Shown here: in pieces, positions 1 to 4,981 of the stretch
How positions within the stretch are numbered: the stretch's first letter is position 1
Layout: every line of letters begins with the position of its first letter
NCBI GenBank assembly: GCA_000436915.1
Contig: HF994020.1
Coordinates: 1-16,294 of the forward strand
From: Prevotella sp. CAG:1092
GTDB taxonomy: Bacteria; Bacteroidota; Bacteroidia; Bacteroidales; Bacteroidaceae
Reading direction: 5' to 3'
DNA: 16,294 nt
The notes under the pieces: model-generated
Told to the model about the DNA's origin: nothing
The model's database searches: none
Seen by the model: only the letters and a program-made list of their open reading frames with translations
Program-made: the position numbers and the translations under genes

Positions 1-19
1 CCAACTGAGCTAAAGAGGC
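1..19 (-). tRNA. tRNA, 5' end only (cut by window edge)
   Basis: Read on the minus strand from position 19, the sequence is GCCTCTTTAGCTCAGTTGG. This is the canonical 5' part of a bacterial tRNA: a seven-base acceptor strand, U8, a GCTC D-stem strand and an AGTTGG D-loop start. The anticodon lies outside the window, so the amino acid cannot be read. Because this gene follows rpsU-xerC-hpf, and in Bacteroidales that cluster usually precedes a tRNA group leading to tuf (recalled synteny), tRNA-Thr is a plausible guess, but it is only an inference. A consensus promoter sits about 50 bp upstream at 70-101. Confidence 0.85.
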
Positions 20-69
20 AAATCCTTGCAGCCATTACCGCAGTAATAGCATGTGTCGGAAAACGGCTG

Positions 70-101
70 CAAAGATACGGTATTTATTTTATTCCCACAA
101 A
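70..101 (-). promoter_or_regulatory. Bacteroidota-type promoter of the tRNA
   Basis: On the minus strand there is a perfect -33 box TTTG (101-98), exactly 20 bases, then a perfect -7 box TATCTTTG (77-70), matching the TTTG / TAnnTTTG consensus of the primary sigma factor of Bacteroidota. Transcription should begin a few bases below position 70 and run into the tRNA at 19. The -33 box lies in the loop of the hairpin at 92-112. An inverted repeat (TTGCAGCC 26-33 with GGCTGCAA 65-72) reaches into the -7 box, and a small hairpin ATTAC/GTAAT (34-38, 43-47) lies in the tRNA leader. Confidence 0.8.
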
Positions 102-120
102 TATTTTGGGAACTTTTTTT
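92..120. terminator. Hairpin at the 3' end of hpf
   Basis: TTCCCA (92-97) pairs with TGGGAA (107-112) around a 9-base loop. On the plus strand it is followed by a run of seven T (114-120), the form of an intrinsic terminator in the antisense direction. On the minus strand, the direction of hpf, it is followed only by TAAAATAAA, a poor U tract. It may be a weak terminator for the rpsU-xerC-hpf transcript or may allow read-through into the tRNA. Confidence 0.45.
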
Positions 121-418
121 ATTTGTTTCTTGTTTTTTCCTTAAATTTGGTAAGTTGAACCTTCATAGCATCAACACATTCATCAACACCTTCTTCAAAG
201 GTATCGCATGTCTTTTCAACAAAGAGAGTATTGCCAGGAACTGTCACCGTAAGACTTGTTTCCTTATTTAATGCTGTAGCAGGTTTCACCACCTTTAATT
301 GCACCTCTACTTTCTGAATGTCTTCTAATGTTTTTTCCAACTTGGCGACTTTCTTCTCGATAAACGCCTCTAACTTTTCGGTAGCGTCGAAATGGATCGA
401 CTGAATCTTAATTTCCAT
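119..418 (-). CDS. hpf: Ribosome hibernation promoting factor, HPF/RaiA family (short form)
   Basis: This 99-residue protein is the short form of the HPF/RaiA (old name sigma-54 modulation) family. Family members bind the decoding centre of the 30S subunit and inactivate ribosomes in stationary phase or stress. Visible features are the start MEIKIQSIHFDATEKLEAFI, a beta strand then a lysine-rich first helix (about 12-32), a strand region about 37-70 with the charge pattern VEVQLKVVK, and a final helix about 74-97 rich in Lys. There is no C-terminal dimerisation domain as found in long HPF. It is the last gene of rpsU-xerC-hpf, 23 bp after xerC. Unlike its neighbours it has a strong Shine-Dalgarno, GGAGGT at 428-423, four bases before the ATG, which fixes the start. 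Confidence 0.93.
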   Translation of the reverse strand: MEIKIQSIHFDATEKLEAFIEKKVAKLEKTLEDIQKVEVQLKVVKPATALNKETSLTVTVPGNTLFVEKTCDTFEEGVDECVDAMKVQLTKFKEKTRNK

Positions 419-422
419 AGTT

Positions 423-428
423 ACCTCC
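423..428 (-). promoter_or_regulatory. Strong Shine-Dalgarno of hpf
   Basis: The minus strand reads GGAGGT, then AACT, then the hpf ATG (418-416). It is fully complementary to the 16S rRNA 3' end. Most genes in this window, including rpsU, xerC, susC and susD, have only A/T-rich sequence at this position, which is normal for Bacteroidota. That makes this site unusual here. Confidence 0.8.
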
Positions 429-441
429 GTTTTTTAAAAGG

Positions 442-1323
442 TTAGGCCCTTGGGTGGGCTTTTTTATAAACTCGTTTCAACTGCTCGAAAGTGGTATGAG
501 TGTAGATTTCTGTAGTAGAAGCACTCTCATGACCAAGCAGCTTTCTAACACTTTCTATACTGGCACCATTATTAAGCATCGACGTAGCAAAGGTATGCCG
601 GAGTACGTGCGGACTTTTCTTTTTCAAAGTACAGACAAGCGAAAGACACCGTTTTACTTCTTGTCTTACCATATCCGCCTTAACTCGTTCTCCATTTTCA
701 GTCAGGAAGAAAGCATCACTCTTACGTTCCACCACCTCATCACGGAGTTTCACATAATTAACGAGAGCTTCTTTCAATTCCTGTCCGAAAGGAATAATCC
801 TTTGTTTATTTCCCTTACCGGTAACTTTAATCTCTTTTGCTTCGAGATTCACCGCAATATCATCTAATCCTGTCAGCTCCGACAAACGAATGCCCGTAGT
901 ATAGAACAATATAATAAAGGTACGCGCACGTACATCTTTATAATCTGTTCCCCACTCCACATCATCCAAAAGTCTGTTTATCTCAGATTCCTTTAGAAAT
1001 TGCGGCAATGGTCTACTTGCTTTAGGACCTTCCACGACATGAGCTGGGTCTTTATCAACCTTTCCCCTCATGAGTGCAAAACGATAAAAGGAACGCAACG
1101 CCGACAGCCTTCGTTTGACAGACGTGGCATTGTTTCCTTTATCCATCATGCTCTCCATCCAGTCGCGGATAATATCAGAGTCTATTGACTCCCAAGAGAG
1201 ATGAGTATCCAAATTTTGGAAAAACCGCTCAAAAGCCATGAGGTCAGCCTCATATTCTTTAACCGTTTTCGGTGAGCGGTTGCGTTCGTAACGCAAGTAG
1301 TCCAAAAATTCTTCTATCATCAT
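442..1323 (-). CDS. xerC: Tyrosine recombinase, XerC/XerD type
   Basis: This is a site-specific tyrosine recombinase, probably one of the Xer pair that resolves chromosome dimers at dif. From the chosen ATG the protein has 293 residues, the usual Xer length. An N-terminal SAM-like core-binding domain (about 1-88) precedes the catalytic domain (about 105-288). The catalytic set is complete: Arg146 in TTGIRLSEL, Lys170 in TGKGNK, His239 and Arg242 in PHVLRH, His265 in LLGH, and nucleophile Tyr274 in EIYTH. The frame is open to a TTG at 1338, but the ATG at 1323 (or the next ATG at 1320) fits the family start better. No Shine-Dalgarno is seen. It lies between rpsU (77 bp upstream) and hpf (23 bp downstream), a conserved housekeeping context rather than a mobile element. 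Whether it is the XerC or the XerD ortholog is not certain. Confidence 0.9.
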   Translation of the reverse strand: MMIEEFLDYLRYERNRSPKTVKEYEADLMAFERFFQNLDTHLSWESIDSDIIRDWMESMMDKGNNATSVKRRLSALRSFYRFALMRGKVDKDPAHVVEGPKASRPLPQFLKESEINRLLDDVEWGTDYKDVRARTFIILFYTTGIRLSELTGLDDIAVNLEAKEIKVTGKGNKQRIIPFGQELKEALVNYVKLRDEVVERKSDAFFLTENGERVKADMVRQEVKRCLSLVCTLKKKSPHVLRHTFATSMLNNGASIESVRKLLGHESASTTEIYTHTTFEQLKRVYKKAHPRA

Positions 1324-1400
1324 GCCGACGTTCAACAATATGTTTTCGGCAACGAATTTACGGAAATATATTCAAACTACCAAATTTTTTCGAAGATTTT

Positions 1401-1592
1401 TTATTCTTCGGTCTGACGCAACTGCTGTACGTAGATAGCGTGTTCCATCTTGAGTCTCTTCAAAACAGATGGCTTATCATACTGCTGACGAGCGCGAAGC
1501 TCCTTTACAACACCTGTCTTTTCGAACTTTCTCTTGAACTTCTTGAGAGCTCTCTCAATGTTCTCACCATCTTTAACTGGTACAATAATCAT
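1401..1592 (-). CDS. rpsU: 30S ribosomal protein bS21
   Basis: This 63-residue basic protein begins MIIVPVKDGENIERALKKFK and continues with RKFEKTGVVKELRARQQY, the typical bS21 signature. Its length matches Bacteroidota bS21. In Bacteroidota ribosomes bS21, with bS18 and bS6, helps to hold the 16S anti-Shine-Dalgarno away from mRNA (established for Flavobacterium johnsoniae). It is the first gene of the rpsU-xerC-hpf cluster, driven by the promoter at 1659-1690. The sequence before its ATG is A-rich with no Shine-Dalgarno. A hairpin CGAAGA/TCTTCG (1392-1411 region) overlaps its stop codon but has no U tract in this direction, so read-through to xerC is expected. Confidence 0.96.
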   Translation of the reverse strand: MIIVPVKDGENIERALKKFKRKFEKTGVVKELRARQQYDKPSVLKRLKMEHAIYVQQLRQTEE

Positions 1593-1631
1593 TGTTTTTT
1601 GCTTTTAAATTTTAGATTAAACATTCATTAA

Positions 1632-1646
1632 GTGGAACGAGTCCAC
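1632..1646 (-). promoter_or_regulatory. Small stem-loop in the rpsU leader
   Basis: On the minus strand GTGGA, five loop bases and TCCAC form a 5-bp hairpin about 40-55 nt upstream of the rpsU start, shortly after the predicted transcription start. It could be part of a ribosomal-protein leader, but it is short and could be chance. Confidence 0.25.
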
Positions 1647-1658
1647 AATTTGCGGGTG

Positions 1659-1690
1659 CAAAGTTACATCTTATTTTCCTATCTACCAAA
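1659..1690 (-). promoter_or_regulatory. Bacteroidota-type promoter of rpsU-xerC-hpf
   Basis: On the minus strand there is a perfect -33 box TTTG (1690-1687), 20 bases, then a perfect -7 box TAACTTTG (1666-1659). The predicted leader to the rpsU ATG at 1592 is about 60 nt. The spacing is identical to the promoters at 70-101 and 3547-3578. No terminator is visible between the end of the aminopeptidase gene (1732) and this promoter. Confidence 0.85.
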
Positions 1691-1731
1691 GTTTTAGCAG
1701 ACTTTTTTACTTTTACGCAATCTATGCATCA

Positions 1732-3519
1732 TTAAATTGGCAACGTTGCATCCTTTAACCATACTTTTTCTTCATCGTTAAGATGTGGAGCCAACTCTCG
1801 GTAAACTCGAGCATGATAATCGTTAAGCCAATCTATTTCTTCCTGCAGCAGCATCGACTTATCAATAGGTACAGTATCGATAGGACAAAGGGTAAGGGAA
1901 TCAAACTTAAGGAACTCGCCAAACTCTGTTTCCTTATATTTTTCTACGACAAGTGTATTCTCTATTCTCACTCCGAAACGTCCAGCAAGATACAAGCCTG
2001 GTTCGTCTGTCACTGTCATTCCTTCTACAAAAGGTGTAGACATCCATTCCATACGAATTTGATGAGGTCCTTCATGTACATTCAGATACGAGCCTACTCC
2101 ATGTCCTGTGCCATGAAGATAGTTCATACCATCACGCCACATAGCCTCACGAGCCAAGACATCTACCTGTGTACCTGCAGCGCCTTTAGGGAATTTGCAT
2201 AGTTCTATCTGTATATGGCCTTTCAGCACTAAGGTATACACATGTTTTTCTTCTTCGCTTACAGGTCCAAGGGCTATAGTACGAGTGATATCCGTTGTTC
2301 CATCTTGATATTGTGCGCCACTATCCAAGAGCAACAAACCATGAGGTTCCAACTCTCGGTCGGTCTCTGGAGTAGCTTCATAATGAACAATGGCTCCATG
2401 GTCGGCATAACCTGCGATAGTATCGAAAGAGATGTCGCGAAATAATGGTTGTTCTGCTCTCAGAGCTGTAAGCTTTCTGTCTACCGACATTTCTGTCTGT
2501 CCCCCAGCTTCTACAGCAGGCTTCAACCACTTCAAGAACTTCACCATCGCAATGCCATCCTTCAGCATAGCGCTGCGATATCCCTTTATCTCGGCATCAT
2601 TCTTTACAGCCTTCATATAAGGAACTGGCGAAGTTTGACATACCACATCTACATTGCCAACAGCCTTGAATACCGAATAGCTTGTTTCCTCTGGGTCGAG
2701 CAACAGACTAAAGCCTTCATACTTCTTAACTCCAGACTTCACATTCTGATAATCATCAATGTTGATGCCATGCTTACAGAGATACTCCTCCACTCCATTC
2801 TGCAACTTCACCTTATTAATATATAAGGTAGCAGTCACTGGACCGATAAGGAGATAAGAAACAAAAACCGGATTGCAATGAACATCAGAGCCACGAAGAT
2901 TCAATATCCATGCAATATCATCGAGCGAAGACACAAGCATACCATCGGCATGCTGACGTGCAAGCGACTTTCTTATCTGTACCAACTTTTCCGCAGTATC
3001 CACGCCTGCATACTCCACAGGGTGTATCTCTACAGGATTCTGAGGGATGGCAGGACGAACGGTCCATATATCCCGCAACGGATCAAAATTAGTACGTAGC
3101 GTGATTCCTCCCTGACGTCTAAGTTCAAATCGCAACGCCTCTACGGTATTGATAGAGTTCACCATACCGTCGACGCCCACCTCTGGACTATCTATGCAAG
3201 CAAGCTTTCTGCCCAACCATTCTGGAATTGTTGGTGTGCCAGGCATCTTTAGCTTCATCAGCGCTATGCCAGTACCCTGCAGTTGTTCTTCGGCTGCAAT
3301 AAAATATCTGGAATCTGTCCATAGAGCAGCCTCATTCTGCGTGACCACCACAGTGCCTGCCGAACCATTGAATCCTGACACCCATTCGCGCGACTTCCAA
3401 TGATCAGGAACATACTCTCCATTATGAGCATCAGTACTTGGAAAGATGAAAGCCGACAGCTTCTCTCTCCTCATCACTTCACGTAATAACGACAATCTTT
3501 CGACGATAATATTGTTCAT
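1732..3519 (-). CDS. pepP: Xaa-Pro aminopeptidase (aminopeptidase P, peptidase M24B)
   Basis: This cytoplasmic metalloprotease removes the N-terminal residue of peptides whose second residue is proline. At 595 residues it is the long three-domain form, like eukaryotic XPNPEP1, not the about 440-residue E. coli PepP, so the symbol is by function. Two creatinase-like domains (about 6-155 and 160-305) precede a pita-bread catalytic domain (about 312-535) and a C-terminal extension. The metal ligands are all present: Asp399 and Asp410 (LLDSGAQYQDGTTDITR), His473 in HGTGHGVG, Glu506 in TDEPG and Glu520 in RIEN. Their spacing (11, 63, 33, 14) closely follows the human enzyme. No signal peptide is seen. 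It is a single gene with its own promoter at 3547-3578, divergent from mdh. Confidence 0.95.
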   Translation of the reverse strand: MNNIIVERLSLLREVMRREKLSAFIFPSTDAHNGEYVPDHWKSREWVSGFNGSAGTVVVTQNEAALWTDSRYFIAAEEQLQGTGIALMKLKMPGTPTIPEWLGRKLACIDSPEVGVDGMVNSINTVEALRFELRRQGGITLRTNFDPLRDIWTVRPAIPQNPVEIHPVEYAGVDTAEKLVQIRKSLARQHADGMLVSSLDDIAWILNLRGSDVHCNPVFVSYLLIGPVTATLYINKVKLQNGVEEYLCKHGINIDDYQNVKSGVKKYEGFSLLLDPEETSYSVFKAVGNVDVVCQTSPVPYMKAVKNDAEIKGYRSAMLKDGIAMVKFLKWLKPAVEAGGQTEMSVDRKLTALRAEQPLFRDISFDTIAGYADHGAIVHYEATPETDRELEPHGLLLLDSGAQYQDGTTDITRTIALGPVSEEEKHVYTLVLKGHIQIELCKFPKGAAGTQVDVLAREAMWRDGMNYLHGTGHGVGSYLNVHEGPHQIRMEWMSTPFVEGMTVTDEPGLYLAGRFGVRIENTLVVEKYKETEFGEFLKFDSLTLCPIDTVPIDKSMLLQEEIDWLNDYHARVYRELAPHLNDEEKVWLKDATLPI

Positions 3520-3546
3520 AGGTAATCATTTGCTAATTCTGCTTTA

Positions 3547-3578
3547 CAAAGATACAGCTTTTAAGAATAAACAACAAA
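3547..3578 (-). promoter_or_regulatory. Bacteroidota-type promoter of the aminopeptidase gene
   Basis: On the minus strand there is a perfect -33 box TTTG (3578-3575), 20 bases, then a perfect -7 box TATCTTTG (3554-3547). The predicted leader is short, about 25 nt, ending at the ATG at 3519. The gene has no Shine-Dalgarno. Confidence 0.85.
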
Positions 3579-3619
3579 AGATAAACATAAATTAATAACT
3601 CTTTTATCTTATTTTTTAT

Positions 3620-3647
3620 TAACTTTGCGCTCGGAAAGCAAAGGAGG
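3620..3647 (+). promoter_or_regulatory. mdh promoter -7 box and start of leader
   Basis: A -7 box TAACTTTG occupies 3620-3627. No good TTTG is seen 19-21 bases upstream; the region is simply T/A-rich. An inverted repeat CTTTGC (3623-3628) / GCAAAG (3638-3643) overlaps the -7 box. AAAGGAGG (3640-3647) looks like a Shine-Dalgarno but lies 50 bases before the mdh ATG, and no in-range start codon follows it. The start at 3698 itself is preceded by A/T-rich sequence. Confidence 0.55.
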
Positions 3648-3697
3648 AATAATATAAATAGAATATTTATAAACAACTTAACAAATAAATTGTAGTT

Positions 3698-4690
3698 ATG
3701 GAATTTTTAACTAATGACAAACTTTTGATCGTCGGTGCCGGCGGTATGATTGGTTCTAACATGGTTCAGAGCGCTTTGATGCTCGGTCTAACTCCTAACA
3801 TCTGCCTCTACGATATCTATGAGCCAGGTGTTCATGGTGTATTCGACGAGATGCAGCAGTGTGCTTTCGAAGGTGCAAACCTCACCTATACAGTAAACGC
3901 AGAGGAAGCTTTCACAGGTGCTAAGTACATCATCTCTTCAGGTGGTGCTCCACGTAAGGAAGGTATGACACGTGAGGACCTTTTGAAGGGCAACTGCCAG
4001 ATTGCTGCCGATTTCGGTGACAACATCAAGAAGTATTGTCCAGAGGTTGAGCACGTAGTTGTTATCTTCAACCCTGCTGACGTTACAGCTCTTACAGCTC
4101 TTATCCACTCTGGTTTGAAGCCAAACCAGCTCACATCTCTTGCAGCCCTCGACTCTACACGTTTGCAGCAGGCTTTGGCTCTTGAGTTCGGTGTACAGCA
4201 GGATAAGGTTACTGGCGCCCACACATACGGTGGTCACGGTGAGCAGATGGCAGTATTCGCTTCTCAGGTTAAGATTGACGGCAAGCCATTGTCAGAGATG
4301 GGTCTTTCAGACGAGCGTTGGGAAGAGATTAAGCACCACACAGTACAGGGTGGTTCAAACATCATCAAGCTTCGTGGCCGTAGCTCATTCCAGAGCCCAG
4401 CTTACAACGCTGTTAAGATGATTGAGGCTGCTATGGGTGGTAAGAAGTTCACATTGCCAGCAGGTTGCTATGTAAACCACGACAAGCTCGGCTTCAAGAA
4501 CGTTATGATGGCTATGCCTACTACAATCGACAAGACTGGTGTTCACTTCACTGAGCCTACAGGCACAGAAGAGGAGCTCGCTTCTCTCGCTAAGTCTTAC
4601 GAGCACCTTTGCAAGATGCGCGATGAGATCGTAGAGCTTGGCATCGTTCCTCCAGTAGCTGAGTGGACAAAGATGAATCCAAACCTCTAA
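3698..4690 (+). CDS. mdh: Malate dehydrogenase (NAD-dependent)
   Basis: This enzyme interconverts malate and oxaloacetate with NAD(H); in Prevotella-like fermenters it would serve the reductive branch toward fumarate and succinate. The 330 residues show the LDH/MDH fold: a Rossmann motif GAGGMIG (13-19) with Asp39 at the end of the second strand, consistent with NAD preference; substrate arginines Arg86 and Arg92 in GAPRKEGMTREDL; Asn125 in FNPAD; Asp152 and Arg155 in LDSTR; and the catalytic His180 in GGHGEQM. Arginine at position 86, in the mobile loop, supports malate over lactate. The protein is slightly longer than E. coli Mdh. Codon use is more restricted than in its neighbours, with many TCT, CGT and AAG codons, as expected for a highly expressed gene. 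It stands alone, between the promoter at 3620 and the terminator at 4741. Confidence 0.95.
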   Translation: MEFLTNDKLLIVGAGGMIGSNMVQSALMLGLTPNICLYDIYEPGVHGVFDEMQQCAFEGANLTYTVNAEEAFTGAKYIISSGGAPRKEGMTREDLLKGNCQIAADFGDNIKKYCPEVEHVVVIFNPADVTALTALIHSGLKPNQLTSLAALDSTRLQQALALEFGVQQDKVTGAHTYGGHGEQMAVFASQVKIDGKPLSEMGLSDERWEEIKHHTVQGGSNIIKLRGRSSFQSPAYNAVKMIEAAMGGKKFTLPAGCYVNHDKLGFKNVMMAMPTTIDKTGVHFTEPTGTEEELASLAKSYEHLCKMRDEIVELGIVPPVAEWTKMNPNL

Positions 4691-4740
4691 TTAGTTAGAG
4701 AAACATCTTTCGCAAACATATATTTGTAAAAGACATATTT

Positions 4741-4780
4741 AAAAGGATGAAGCCTAATTATAGGCCTCATCCTTTTTTTT
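4741..4780 (+). terminator. Intrinsic terminator of mdh
   Basis: AAAAGGATGA (4741-4750) pairs with TCATCCTTTT (4767-4776), and inside it GCCTA pairs with TAGGC around a 4-base loop, with one A/C mismatch. The stem runs into eight T (4773-4780). This is a strong plus-strand terminator 50 bp after the mdh stop. Confidence 0.9.
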
Positions 4781-4840
4781 ATTACATACTACACTCAGGC
4801 TTTATGCCTAAAGCTCCAGTATAGGCTAAAGACCCTTAAA

Positions 4841-4882
4841 AAAGTAATACGTGATACTTGGCCAAGTATCACGTATTACTTT
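4841..4882. repeat. 42-bp perfect palindrome
   Basis: The left arm 4841-4861 and the right arm 4862-4882 are exact reverse complements over 21 bp with no spacer, centred on TGG/CCA. It contains AAGTAATACGTGATACTT (4842-4859) facing AAGTATCACGTATTACTT (4864-4881). It has no following U tract, so it is not a terminator. It lies between the mdh terminator and the shared terminator at 4922-4966, outside any gene. Confidence 0.95.
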
Positions 4883-4915
4883 GCAAAGTATCACGTATTA
4901 CTTTGGCAAGTATCA
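4842..4915. repeat. 22-bp-phased array of near-palindromic 18-bp units
   Basis: The core AAGTATCACGTATTACTT occurs at 4864-4881 and 4886-4903, its reverse complement at 4842-4859, and a broken copy begins at 4908 (AAGTATCA, then diverges). Starts are 4842, 4864, 4886 and 4908, an exact 22-bp step. Each core is itself a near-palindrome of the form AAGTAnnACGTnnTACTT. The four-base spacers are GGCC, TGCA and TGGC. This could be a short dispersed REP-like repeat or a cluster of binding sites; the sequence alone does not decide. Confidence 0.9.
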
Positions 4916-4921
4916 TTAGAT

Positions 4922-4966
4922 ATATAAAAAAGGAGCATGCCTTGATGACATGCTCCTTTTTTATAT
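4922..4966. terminator. Bidirectional intrinsic terminator
   Basis: An 18-bp perfect stem joins 4922-4939 and 4949-4966 (ATATAAAAAAGGAGCATG with CATGCTCCTTTTTTATAT) around a 9-base loop. A6 on one side and T6 on the other give a U tract in both directions. It ends the 1170-residue protein gene (stop at 4982, minus strand) and backs up the mdh terminator on the plus strand. Its GAGCATG core and loop start are shared with the terminator at 9414-9444. Confidence 0.9.
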
Positions 4967-4981
4967 TTGAATTAAAACATC

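Noticed and set aside
442..1323. Tyrosine recombinase as integrase of a mobile element or invertase of a phase-variable locus
   Set aside because: It has Xer length and sequence and sits in the housekeeping order rpsU-xerC-hpf. No attachment repeats or invertible segment were found around it, and the palindrome at 4841 has no spacer to invert.
1324..1338. Upstream TTG start for the recombinase (298 residues)
   Set aside because: Five extra residues from a TTG with no ribosome site; the ATG at 1323 gives the usual Xer start near MMIEEFLDYL.
4864..4915. Possible miniature CRISPR array
   Set aside because: Repeats are adjacent, with only four-base separators and no spacers, and there is no cas gene. 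It is a phased repeat, not a CRISPR array.
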